From Cryptosporangium minutisporangium (GTDB lineage Bacteria > Actinomycetota > Actinomycetes > Mycobacteriales > Cryptosporangiaceae): a stretch of DNA of 64,000 nt. Positions 34,475-42,703 of the stretch are shown in pieces (the first letter of the stretch is position 1; every line of letters begins with the position of its first letter). Made by a program: the position numbers and the translations under genes. The notes under the pieces were generated by a model that was not told the origin of the DNA, made no database searches, and saw only the letters and a program-made list of their open reading frames with translations. The DNA is taken from NCBI RefSeq assembly GCF_039536245.1, contig NZ_BAAAYN010000035.1, positions 84,410-148,409 of the forward strand, written 5' to 3'.

Positions 34475-36685
34475 ATGTCCCGCTTCCTCTACCGCGTCGG
34501 CGGCGCGGCAGCCGCGCACCCGTGGCGAACGATCGCCGGCTGGCTCGTCGTCCTCATCGCCGCGCTGACTCTCGCCGGCGTGGCCGGCGGAACACCGCAC
34601 GACAACTACAACGTGCCGGGCACGTCCTCCCAGCGCGGCACCGACCTGCTGCGTGAGGCGTTCCCGACGTTCGCCGGCACCGACGCCCGGGTCGTCGTCC
34701 ACGGCGAGCAGCTCGACCCGGCGCTGCTGACCGCGCTGGGGAAGCGGCTGGCCGACGTCGAGCACGTCGGCACCGTGTCGCCGCCCCGGGTGTCGGGCGA
34801 CCGCGACACCGCGCTGTTCTCCCTCACCTACACCGTTCCGGTGACCGACTTCCAAGGATCCGAGGCACTGGACGCGCTGGAAGGCGCGGCGAAACCCGCC
34901 ACCGACGCCGGCCTCCAGGTCGAGTTCGGCGGTCAGGTGGCCGAGAACATCGGCTCGGTGAGCGGTATCGCGGAGGCGATCGGCATCGTCGCCGCGCTGA
35001 TCATCCTGCTGCTCGCGTTCCGGTCGGTGGTCGCCGCAGGGCTGCCGATCGCCGTCGCGATCGTCGGACTCGGCATCGGCTCGGCGGCCATCCTGCTGTT
35101 GGCCGCCGTGAGCGACGTGAGCACCACCGCTCCGACCGTCGCGTCGATGGTGGGGTTGGGCGTCGGCATCGACTACGCGCTGCTGCTGGTGACCCGCTAC
35201 GCGGAAGGCGTGCGCTCGGGTCTGGACCCCCGGGTCGCTGCGGCGACCGCCACCGCGACCGCCGGCACGTCGATCGTCGTCGCCGGGGTCACGGTGCTGC
35301 TGTCGCTGTTCGGCCTGGCGTTCGCCGGCCTCGCGACCTACCGATCCTTCGGATCGGCGACCGCGCTGGTGGTGGGCTTCGTGGTGCTCTCCGCGGTGAC
35401 GCTGGTGCCCGCGCTCTGCGGCCTCGCCGGTCGCCGCGTCCTCCCCCGTCGCGAACGCAAGAACATCGACGCCGTCCCCAGCACCGCCGCAGTTCACCCA
35501 GCCACCAGCGGGCGCAAGGCGGGGGCGCGCGCCGCCGGGACCCCGACTACCAGCGGGGGCCCGGCGAAGCCGGGGCTGACCGCGCGGTGGGCCGCCCGAG
35601 TGGGCCGCCGTCCGCTGCCGTGGGCGCTGGCTGCGCTCGCGGTCCTGCTCCTGCTCGCCACCCCGATGCTCGGCATGCGGACCTGGCCGCAGGATGCGGG
35701 CAGCCAGCCGACCAGCAACACGTCCCGGCAGGCCTACGACCTGATCGCGGCGGAGTACGGCGAGGGCGCGAACGGACCGCTGCTGGTCGCGGTGGACCTG
35801 ACCGAGCTCCCGGCGTCCGCGCTGCCCGAGCTGGCGGCCCGGCTCGCAGCGGATCCGGGTGTGGCCGCGGTGGCACCGCCGGTCGTCGCGCCCAGCGGAG
35901 ACGCCGCGGTGATCACCGTCGAGCCCGAGTACGGGCCGCAGGACGAGCGAGCCTCCGCTCTCGTCGACCACCTGCGGGCGGACGTGCTGCCCGACGGCGC
36001 TGAGATCACCGGCCTCACCGCGGTGTTCCGGGACATCGCCGCGTTGCTCTCCGACCGGCTCTGGCTGGTGGTCGGGGTCGTGGTGGCACTCTCCCTGGTG
36101 TTCCTGCTGGTGATGTTCCGCTCGGTGGTGGTGCCGGTGAAGGCGGCGGCGATGAACCTGCTGTCGATCGCGGCGGCCTACGGCGTCATCACCGTGGTGT
36201 TCCAGTGGGGCTGGGGTGCGGAGCTGCTCGGCCTGCCGCACGCGGTGCCGGTCTCGACCTGGGTGCCGCTGCTGATGTTCGCGGTCCTGTTCGGACTGTC
36301 GATGGACTACGAGGTGTTCCTGCTCTCGCGGATCCGGGAGGACTGGCTGCGCACCGGCGACGCGCACGGAAGCGTGGTGCGCGGGTTGGCGGCGACCGGC
36401 CGGGTGATCACCGGTGCGGCGCTGATCATGGTCGCGGTGTTCGTGGGCTTCGGGCTGGACCCCGATGTGACCGTCAAGATGATCGGCGTCGGCATGGCCA
36501 CCGCGGTCGCGGTCGACGCGACGATCGTCCGGATGGTGCTGGTGCCGGCGACGATGGCGCTGCTGGGCCGGGCGAACTGGTGGCTGCCGGGATGGCTGGA
36601 CCGGATCCTGCCGAAGGTGGACCTGCACACCGAGGAGGCTCCGCCCGCCCCGACCCGCGAACCCGAACTGGCGACCGCCCGCTGA
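34475..36685 (+). CDS. MMPL-family RND transporter
   Basis: A 736-residue transporter with two repeats of one helix, a large extracytoplasmic loop and five helices. Typical segments are VASMVGLGVGIDYALLLVTRYAEG in the first half and LMFAVLFGLSMDYEVFLLSRIREDW in the second, the latter carrying the Asp-Tyr pair of the proton relay. A ~70-residue cytoplasmic linker lies between the halves. MMPL proteins export lipids or hydrophobic metabolites across the actinobacterial membrane. It stands alone, followed by a terminator, with a TetR gene convergent downstream. Confidence 0.94.
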   Translation: MSRFLYRVGGAAAAHPWRTIAGWLVVLIAALTLAGVAGGTPHDNYNVPGTSSQRGTDLLREAFPTFAGTDARVVVHGEQLDPALLTALGKRLADVEHVGTVSPPRVSGDRDTALFSLTYTVPVTDFQGSEALDALEGAAKPATDAGLQVEFGGQVAENIGSVSGIAEAIGIVAALIILLLAFRSVVAAGLPIAVAIVGLGIGSAAILLLAAVSDVSTTAPTVASMVGLGVGIDYALLLVTRYAEGVRSGLDPRVAAATATATAGTSIVVAGVTVLLSLFGLAFAGLATYRSFGSATALVVGFVVLSAVTLVPALCGLAGRRVLPRRERKNIDAVPSTAAVHPATSGRKAGARAAGTPTTSGGPAKPGLTARWAARVGRRPLPWALAALAVLLLLATPMLGMRTWPQDAGSQPTSNTSRQAYDLIAAEYGEGANGPLLVAVDLTELPASALPELAARLAADPGVAAVAPPVVAPSGDAAVITVEPEYGPQDERASALVDHLRADVLPDGAEITGLTAVFRDIAALLSDRLWLVVGVVVALSLVFLLVMFRSVVVPVKAAAMNLLSIAAAYGVITVVFQWGWGAELLGLPHAVPVSTWVPLLMFAVLFGLSMDYEVFLLSRIREDWLRTGDAHGSVVRGLAATGRVITGAALIMVAVFVGFGLDPDVTVKMIGVGMATAVAVDATIVRMVLVPATMALLGRANWWLPGWLDRILPKVDLHTEEAPPAPTREPELATAR

Positions 36686-36691
36686 AAACAA

Positions 36692-36728
36692 GAGGTCGGC
36701 CCGGTACCCCTCGCACCGGGCCGACCTC
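36692..36728 (+). terminator. Terminator after the MMPL gene
   Basis: A perfect 14-base stem (GAGGTCGGCCCGGT at 36692-36705 paired with 36715-36728) and a 9-base loop, 7 bases after the stop. Confidence 0.78.
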
Positions 36729-36815
36729 GGTGTTGCGTTTCCTGCCTTGCTGCGCCCGCCGGTAGTCCGGCAGCACCATTCTGCGCGGGACTCGTGTGAA
36801 CGGTGATCAGCCGCG

Positions 36816-36829
36816 TGACTGATCAGTCA
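36816..36829. promoter_or_regulatory. Orphan operator-like palindrome
   Basis: TGACTGATCAGTCA is a perfect 14-base palindrome of the form often bound by TetR-family proteins. It lies between the MMPL terminator and the 3' end of a TetR gene, where no promoter is evident. A second TGATCA occurs 13 bases before it. Confidence 0.4.
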
Positions 36830-36894
36830 GGGCGATACGCCCGAGCCGCCGGGACACCCGCCCGTGGGCACCGCCTGAAATCTGGCCCGTTGTG

Positions 36895-36920
36895 GACCTA
36901 TCGCCGGGCTGCGATAGGTC
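36895..36920 (-). terminator. Terminator after TetR
   Basis: GACCTATCGC at 36895-36904 pairs with GCGATAGGTC at 36911-36920, with a 6-base loop. It starts 12 bases after the TetR stop. Confidence 0.65.
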
Positions 36921-36932
36921 AACTTTCTGTGG

Positions 36933-37520
36933 TCAGTCCGCGGCGGCGACTGCGGCCACCGCGACGGCTGCTTGGCGCAAGTCAGCCGCGACCCGCTCGG
37001 GGTCGGGGTCGGCCAGGTATTGGAGCAGTAGCCCGTCGACGAAGGCCGCAACGAGCCGGGCCACCTGGTCGGTCGGCAGGCGGAGCTCCCACCCGGCCAG
37101 CTCCAGCGTCTTGGCGATCCACGCTTCGCGCCGCTCCTCGTTCCACCGGGCGAGGTTCCCGGCGAGGCCTTCCCGCACCGCGTGCAGCGTCACCTCGAAC
37201 CGCGCGAGGTGGGCGCCGGGCTCCTGGTCGACCACCTGCTGCCACAGGTCGTGCAGCGCGTCGGTCAGCCAGTCGACGAACCGCTGGTCCGGCCCACCCA
37301 CCGACAGCGCCGCGTGGCGAGGAGCGGCCAGCATCTCCTCGACGACGGCCCGGAACAGCGCCTCCCGCGTACGGAACACGTGCTGCAGCGTGCTCAGTGC
37401 GATCCCGGCCTCGTCCGCTACCGCCCGGAGCGAGGCCCTGGCCAGGCCCCGACGCTCCAGCACCCGGCGCGCTGCCAGGACGATCTGCCGTCGCCGGACC
37501 GCGGACGAGACGTACGGCAC
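36933..37520 (-). CDS. TetR-family regulator
   Basis: A 195-residue repressor. The helix-turn-helix is in ARASLRAVADEAGIALSTLQHVFRTREALFRAVVEEML, and the C-terminal domain is of BetI/TetR_C_6 style with Trp-rich helices (WLTDALHDLWQQVVDQEPGAHLARFEVTLHAVREG). The GTG start follows GGAGG. An 11-base inverted repeat lies immediately upstream, and the SARP regulator gene is divergent. Confidence 0.9.
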   Translation of the reverse strand: MPYVSSAVRRRQIVLAARRVLERRGLARASLRAVADEAGIALSTLQHVFRTREALFRAVVEEMLAAPRHAALSVGGPDQRFVDWLTDALHDLWQQVVDQEPGAHLARFEVTLHAVREGLAGNLARWNEERREAWIAKTLELAGWELRLPTDQVARLVAAFVDGLLLQYLADPDPERVAADLRQAAVAVAAVAAAD

Positions 37521-37528
37521 GAGACCTC

Positions 37529-37564
37529 CTGACGCGGGGCCGACAGCCGGTCACCCCGCGTCAG
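37529..37564. promoter_or_regulatory. Inverted repeat upstream of TetR
   Basis: CTGACGCGGGG at 37529-37539 and CCCCGCGTCAG at 37554-37564 are perfectly complementary with a 14-base spacer. The position just upstream of the TetR start suggests autoregulation. Confidence 0.5.
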
Positions 37565-37684
37565 TGTTCAACAGACTGGGATGGACCACTAGGCCCTGTT
37601 TGGGAGTGATCCGGCGCCCGCCGAGGAGTCAGGCTCCGGACAGTCGGCGCGGACCTGCGACAACCGCCCGTAGGCTTCCGATCC

Positions 37685-40600
37685 ATGGTGCGGTTGAGCG
37701 TGCTCGGCCCGCTACGAGCCGAGGTCGCCGACCGCCCGGTGGAACTCGGCAGCCCGCGGCAGCGCGCGGTCCTCGCCCGATTGCTGAGCGCCCGTGGCCA
37801 CGTCGTCTCCACGGAGCGTTTCGTCGACGATCTCTGGCAGGGCGAGCCACCCCCGAAGGCACTCGCCGCCCTCCAGGTCTACGTCTCGCACCTCCGCCGG
37901 GTGCTGGAGCCAGGCCGGGCACCGCGGACGCCGGCCCGCGTGCTGGTCAGCGCACCTCCCGGATACGCATTGCGGCTGGACGAGGACGACGCCGACGCCT
38001 GGCGGTTCGAGCGGTTGCTCGACCGCGCGGGCACCGCAGCGGACCCGGCCGACGTCGTGGCTCTGCTCGACCGCGCGCTGGCCCAGTGGAGCGGCCCGGC
38101 GTACGCGGAGTTCGCCGACGAGCCGTGGGCGCTGCCGGAAGCCGAGCGGCTGGAGGAGCTACGCCGGGTCGCCGTGGAGCGGCGCGCCGAGGCGATGTTG
38201 ACGCTGGGTCGCAACGCCGAAGCGGTGGCCGACCTCGACCATCACGTCCGGGCCCATCCGCTGCGCGAGGACGCCGTCGGGTTGCTCGCGCTCGCGCTCT
38301 ACCGCACCGGTCGGCAGGCCGAGTCGCTCGCCGCGCTCCGGGAGGCCCGTGCACGGCTCGCCGACGAGCTGGGCGTCGATCCGGGTCCGGCGCTCCGCGC
38401 ACTCGAAGCCGACGTCCTGGCCCAGTCACCGTCCCTCGACGCCGCTCCGGTCGTACCGCCGAGCCCGGCTCCGATCGAGGTGGCCGCTCCGCCTCCCGCG
38501 GGGCCGAGCCGGCCCGCGTCGCTCGTCGGGCGGGACACCGAACTCGCCCGGCTGACCGCCGCCGCCGACGCCGCCGCGGCGGGCGCGTTCCGCGTCACCT
38601 GGGTGGGCGGCGACCCCGGTGCGGGCAAGTCCACACTCGCCGCGGCGCTCACCACCGCACTGGCCGAATCGGGCTGGCAGGTCGTCCGCGGACGCTGCCC
38701 CGAGGTCGACGGCGCCCCGCCCGCCTGGGCCTGGAGCGAGGTGGTGCGCGCCCTCGTCGACGGCGTCGACGGTGACCTGGCGGCCCGGCTGAGGCCGCTA
38801 CTCCAGCAGGAACCCTCCCGGTCGGAACCGACGGTGCCCCCGTTCTGGCTCGGCCGAGCCGTCGCCGAGCTGCTCGCCACGCTCAGCGCGTCGATGCCGC
38901 TGTTGGTCGTCCTGGACGACGTGCACCGCGCCGACGGCGAGACGCTGCAGTTGCTCCGGATCGCCGCGTCCGAGCTGGTCGGACGCCCGGTGCTGGTCGT
39001 CGCGACCTACCGTCCGGCCGAGGTGAACGACGAGCTGCGGACCTGCTGGGCCGCGCTCGCCGGCCCGCACGCCGATCGGCTGGACCTCGGCGGACTGCCC
39101 GAGGGCGACGTCGCTGAGCTGCTGCGGCGTCAGGGCGCACCGACCGACGAGGCCCTGGTGCAGCTGGTGACCCGACGGACCGGCGGCAACCCGCTCTTCG
39201 TCTCCGAGACCGCGCGGCTGATCGCTGCCGAGGGTCCGGCCGCCGCGGCGCACGCCGTCCCCGCCGGCGTCCGCGACGTGCTGCGTCGCCGCCTGGCGCG
39301 GCTGCCGGGCCCGGCCCGCGCGGTGCTGCGCACGGCGAGCGTGCTCGGCGTCGACGTGGACGTGGACGTGCTGCTCGCGCTGGAGTCCGAGGGCGAAGAG
39401 GCGGTGCTGGACGCCCTGGAGGCCGGCGTCCTCACCGGGCTGCTCGTCGAGCCAGAGCCGGCCTCTCCAGCCCTACACCCCCCGCCCACCCACCCTTATT
39501 CGGAATGGCAAACGTCGACTGGCACCGTCCGCTTCGCGCATGCGCTGGTGCGGGACACGCTTTACGAGGACATCCCCCGGCTGCGCCGGACCCGGCTGCA
39601 CGGCCGTGCGCTGGCCGCCCTGGAGGCGGTGCGGCCGGGCGACCGGGCCGGGCTGGCGCACCACGCGCTCGCGGCGGCGACACCGGCCACCGCGGTGCGG
39701 GCCGCCGTACTGGCCGCCGAGGCCGCACGGGCCGCGTCGGTGTTGTCGGCGCACCAGGAGGCGGCCTCGCTGCTGAGCCGCGCCCTGGACGCGCTGGACC
39801 TCGACGCCGGAGCGGCGGACGCCCAGCTCCGGGTCGACCTGCTCTGTGCGTTGGTCTCCGCCCAGGGACACGCGGGCAACGTCCTCGGGGCGCGGCTGAC
39901 GCGGCAGCGCGCGATCGCGGCCGCCGAGAAGGTGGGTCGGCTGTCGACGATCGCGCAGGCGTACGCGTCCTTCGATGCACCGGTGATCTGGAGCGTCCGG
40001 GAGAACCGCTCGGTGGATCGGCCGTTCGTCGACGGCTTGGAGGCGATCCTGCGCGGGCTACCGCCCGATGACCCGACCACCGCAGAGCTGCGGTGCCAGC
40101 TGCTGGCGACGCTCACGGTCGAGCTCGAGGGCATCGACCCGGACCGCGCCCGGCCGAGCAGCGACGAGTCACTCGCGATCGCCCGGCGGATCGGTGACCC
40201 GCAGCTCCTCTGCCGATCGTTGAGCGCGCGCTACTACGTCCAGGTGGCGCCCACCCGACGGCACCAGCTGGGCGACCTCGGCGCGGAGTTGCGGGACGTC
40301 GCCACTCAGGCGGGACTGACCGGCTACCGCGCCCAGGGCCACCACATCCTGTTCCAGGTAGCGCTGAGCACGCCGTTCCTCGACGACCTGGAGAAGGCGC
40401 AGTACGAGGCCGACCGCGCCGTGGAGAACTCCAGCACCGGCCAGCTCGGGCTGGCGCTCGGTGTGGTGCGGATGTTCCGCGGGCTGCGAGCCTTGATCGC
40501 CGGCCGGTTCGACGAAGCAGCGACCGAGTACGCCGGCGTCATCGCCCAGCTGCGTCAGTTGGGCGCGCCGAACGCGGCCGGCGTCGAACAGCTGACGCTC

Positions 40601-41128
40601 TACACGGAAGGGCGGGCCAGGCGCGACGCCGCCCTCGTCCTGAGTCTGGTGGAGCCGATCGGGCAGATCTACGCCCAGGAGCCCTACCTGGTGTCCGAGC
40701 CGTACACGCGGCTGCTGCTGCACGCCGGGCGGGTCGAGGACGCGCGGGCGGTGTGGCAGCCCGGATCGCCGGTGCCGCCGGACTACTACTGGCTGCTCTG
40801 GATGGCGTTCCGTGCCGAGAACGCGCTCGGCCTCGACGCGGCGGACGTCGCGGCGGACTGTTACCGAACCCTACTGCCGCACACCGGAATGCTGCCGGGC
40901 ATGTCGAGCGGGTCGGTGACGCTCGGCCCGCTGGACACAACGCTCGGCGATCTGGCCGCGTACCTCGGCGACCCGGACGCCGCCCACCGGCACTACCGCG
41001 ACGCCGTGCGGACCGCCGAGCTGCTGCGGTCACCGCACTGGGTCACGGAGGCGCAGGAGCGTCTGGAGCGTCTGACCCGGTGGCGACGCGCCGGCGGCCC
41101 GGCTCCGTGGTCGCAGCCGCTGCGCTGA
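37685..41128 (+). CDS. SARP/BTAD-type regulator with ATPase and helical repeat domain
   Basis: A 1,147-residue multidomain activator. A winged-helix OmpR-type DNA-binding domain (about 1-95, RLSVLGPLRAEVADRPVELGSPRQRAVLARLLSARGHVVSTERFVDDLW) is followed by the bacterial transcriptional activation domain (about 100-245). An AAA_16-type ATPase comes next, with Walker A GGDPGAGKST near residue 307 and Walker B LLVVLDDVHRAD near 405. A long helical TPR-like C-terminal half completes it. Such AfsR-like proteins activate secondary metabolism; no biosynthetic cluster is visible nearby. A ~20-residue stretch at 39462-39525 looks inserted in a normally conserved segment. The 3' end overlaps the convergent hemerythrin gene by 86 bases. 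Confidence 0.9.
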   Translation: MVRLSVLGPLRAEVADRPVELGSPRQRAVLARLLSARGHVVSTERFVDDLWQGEPPPKALAALQVYVSHLRRVLEPGRAPRTPARVLVSAPPGYALRLDEDDADAWRFERLLDRAGTAADPADVVALLDRALAQWSGPAYAEFADEPWALPEAERLEELRRVAVERRAEAMLTLGRNAEAVADLDHHVRAHPLREDAVGLLALALYRTGRQAESLAALREARARLADELGVDPGPALRALEADVLAQSPSLDAAPVVPPSPAPIEVAAPPPAGPSRPASLVGRDTELARLTAAADAAAAGAFRVTWVGGDPGAGKSTLAAALTTALAESGWQVVRGRCPEVDGAPPAWAWSEVVRALVDGVDGDLAARLRPLLQQEPSRSEPTVPPFWLGRAVAELLATLSASMPLLVVLDDVHRADGETLQLLRIAASELVGRPVLVVATYRPAEVNDELRTCWAALAGPHADRLDLGGLPEGDVAELLRRQGAPTDEALVQLVTRRTGGNPLFVSETARLIAAEGPAAAAHAVPAGVRDVLRRRLARLPGPARAVLRTASVLGVDVDVDVLLALESEGEEAVLDALEAGVLTGLLVEPEPASPALHPPPTHPYSEWQTSTGTVRFAHALVRDTLYEDIPRLRRTRLHGRALAALEAVRPGDRAGLAHHALAAATPATAVRAAVLAAEAARAASVLSAHQEAASLLSRALDALDLDAGAADAQLRVDLLCALVSAQGHAGNVLGARLTRQRAIAAAEKVGRLSTIAQAYASFDAPVIWSVRENRSVDRPFVDGLEAILRGLPPDDPTTAELRCQLLATLTVELEGIDPDRARPSSDESLAIARRIGDPQLLCRSLSARYYVQVAPTRRHQLGDLGAELRDVATQAGLTGYRAQGHHILFQVALSTPFLDDLEKAQYEADRAVENSSTGQLGLALGVVRMFRGLRALIAGRFDEAATEYAGVIAQLRQLGAPNAAGVEQLTLYTEGRARRDAALVLSLVEPIGQIYAQEPYLVSEPYTRLLLHAGRVEDARAVWQPGSPVPPDYYWLLWMAFRAENALGLDAADVAADCYRTLLPHTGMLPGMSSGSVTLGPLDTTLGDLAAYLGDPDAAHRHYRDAVRTAELLRSPHWVTEAQERLERLTRWRRAGGPAPWSQPLR

Positions 41129-41525
41129 GCAGCGCGTCCACCAGGTACTCGTGGTCGGCGGCGGTGAGGTACCGCACCGCGGCCGCGAAGACCACCTGCT
41201 CCTCCTCGGCGACGTGCTCCTCCAGCAGGTCACGGAGCTCGACCGCCACCGGTCCGAGGCCCGGACCGTTGCTTTCGTCGGCGATTCGGTCCAGCACGGC
41301 GTGGAGCGCCCGGTGGTCGTCGCAGAGCCCGGCGAGCTCGACGGCCGCACCCGCCCGTTCGATCAACACCGGCCAGACGACGTCGTCCTCGGCGGCGAGA
41401 TGGGCGCGGATCGCGGCCGTCAGCAGCCGGGCCGAGGCGGGGTCCGGAGCCGCGGCCAGGTCCCGGGCGCCCCGGACCAGCGTGGCGTGGACGTCGGCGA
41501 GCGCGGAGCAGAGATCGAGCGGCAT
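41043..41525 (-). CDS. Hemerythrin-domain (HHE) protein
   Basis: A 160-residue four-helix HHE protein. Ligand candidates are in LADVHATLV, IRAHLAAEDDVVWPVLIERAG, LCDDHRALHAVLD and LLEEHVAEEEQVVFAAA. This is shorter than the hemerythrin protein at 24917 and lacks its C-terminal extension. Its 3' end overlaps the convergent SARP gene by 86 bases. The upstream region (41586-41606) carries the same GGCGCCAAGT/AAAGC motif as the other gene, suggesting one regulator for both. Confidence 0.88.
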   Translation of the reverse strand: MPLDLCSALADVHATLVRGARDLAAAPDPASARLLTAAIRAHLAAEDDVVWPVLIERAGAAVELAGLCDDHRALHAVLDRIADESNGPGLGPVAVELRDLLEEHVAEEEQVVFAAAVRYLTAADHEYLVDALLSAAAATTEPGRRRVATGSDAPDAPAPP

Positions 41526-41585
41526 GGTGGGCTCCCGGGCGGAGGGGCAGAGCGGGCCCAGCGTCGGTCTTCGCGCTAAGCGGTG

Positions 41586-41606
41586 GCTTTCCGCCGACTT
41601 GGCGCC
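41586..41606 (-). promoter_or_regulatory. Motif shared with the first hemerythrin gene
   Basis: On the minus strand, GGCGCCAAGT, six bases, then AAAGC, ending 60 bases before the hemerythrin start. It matches 24840-24860 at 17 of 21 positions. Confidence 0.55.
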
Positions 41607-41665
41607 CGCTGCGGAGTGCGGTGGTGCGGGGTGCCTGCGTAGCCCGAGACGCTTACCGTGGGCAC

Positions 41666-42337
41666 ATGACTGTGCTCCCGCTCCCCGACGAGCTGCTGCT
41701 CCTCGGCTACGACGACGCCGCAGGCAAGCCGCTGATCTCCGCGACCACCCTCGACCTGGGGCTCGCGGGCGCGGTGCTGGTGGAGCTCGCCCTCGCCGGT
41801 CGGATCGAGGTCGACGACAAGAAGGTCCGGGTCATCGACTCGACGCCGGTCGACGACCCGATCGTGGAGGCCGCCCTGGACCGGATCCGGGCAGCCACCA
41901 AGCCGCGGGACCCCTGGAGCTGGCTCACCACGCTGAGCAAGGGCTTGCGGGAGAAGGTCCTCGACCGCTTGGTGGAGACCGGCGTCGTGGAGCGGGAGGA
42001 GAGCAAGGTCCTCGGGCTGTTCCGGGTGGTCCGGTACCCCGCGCTGAATCCCGCTCCGGAGACCGCCGCGCACGGTCGGCTCGACGCCGCGGTGCGGCAC
42101 GACGATCTGTCCGGGCGGCACACCGTGGCGTTGGCCTCGCTGGTGCGCGCCGTCGACCTCGGGCCGAAGCTCTTCCCCGACCTGCCCGCCAAGGAGGTCA
42201 AGGCCCGGCTGGACGAGATCGCCGAGGGCGAGTGGGCCGGCCAGGCGGTCAAGGACGCGATCGCCGCGATCCAGACCGCGCTCACGGCCGCGACCTCAGC
42301 GGCGATCGCCGTCACGATCACGACTTCGGCGAGCTGA
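41666..42337 (+). CDS. GPP34-family phosphoprotein-like protein
   Basis: A 223-residue protein of the Golgi phosphoprotein 3 (GPP34) family. It has LPDELLLLGYDDAAGKPL, DLGLAGAVLVELALAGRI, LREKVLDRLVETGVVEREESKVLGLF and the C-terminal helical part. In eukaryotes the family binds phosphatidylinositol 4-phosphate. Actinobacteria hold many paralogues of unknown role, possibly lipid-binding. The start is ATG at 41666. It appears to be a single-gene unit. Confidence 0.9.
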   Translation: MTVLPLPDELLLLGYDDAAGKPLISATTLDLGLAGAVLVELALAGRIEVDDKKVRVIDSTPVDDPIVEAALDRIRAATKPRDPWSWLTTLSKGLREKVLDRLVETGVVEREESKVLGLFRVVRYPALNPAPETAAHGRLDAAVRHDDLSGRHTVALASLVRAVDLGPKLFPDLPAKEVKARLDEIAEGEWAGQAVKDAIAAIQTALTAATSAAIAVTITTSAS

Positions 42338-42467
42338 CCCGAAGTAGCCGGATGTTCGTCCGGAATGCCAACGGGGTACTGACCGGGCAAGGGAATGACG
42401 GCCGCACCCCCGCCGGTCGCAGGGACGCGTACCGGCCGGCCGCCACCGGCACGAAGAGGAGAGCCCG

Positions 42468-42656
42468 ATGCCTGTCCAGTACCGGAAGCAGCACTCGTTC
42501 GGCCCTATCAAGATCAACATGACGCAGAACGGCATGTCGTCCTGGTCGTTCAAGCTCGGTCGCTGGTCGTGGAACTCCCGGACCAAGGAGCAGCGCTACG
42601 ACCTGCCGGGTCCGTTCACCTGGCGCAGCGGGGGTCGGCGCCGCCGCACCAACTGA
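42468..42656 (+). CDS. DUF4236-like small basic protein
   Basis: A 62-residue protein whose pattern (QYRKQHSFGPIKINMTQNGMSSWSFKLGRWSWNSRTKEQRYDLPGPFTWR) resembles DUF4236 (a short beta-rich repeat-like module), with an Arg-rich tail. The GAGGAGA ribosome site precedes its ATG. It is followed at once by a strong hairpin. No function is known; the family call is tentative. Confidence 0.7.
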   Translation: MPVQYRKQHSFGPIKINMTQNGMSSWSFKLGRWSWNSRTKEQRYDLPGPFTWRSGGRRRRTN

Positions 42657-42667
42657 CCACCGCACTC

Positions 42668-42698
42668 CGACGGCGGGCCCTCACCGGGCCCGCCGTCG
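42668..42698. terminator. Bidirectional terminator
   Basis: A perfect 13-base stem (CGACGGCGGGCCC at 42668-42680 paired with 42686-42698) with loop TCACC, between convergent gene ends. Confidence 0.78.
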
Positions 42699-42703
42699 TC
42701 GTG

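Noticed and set aside
34415..36691. 758-codon open frame on the minus strand
   Set aside because: Antisense of the MMPL transporter, whose membrane pattern and relay motifs are clear.
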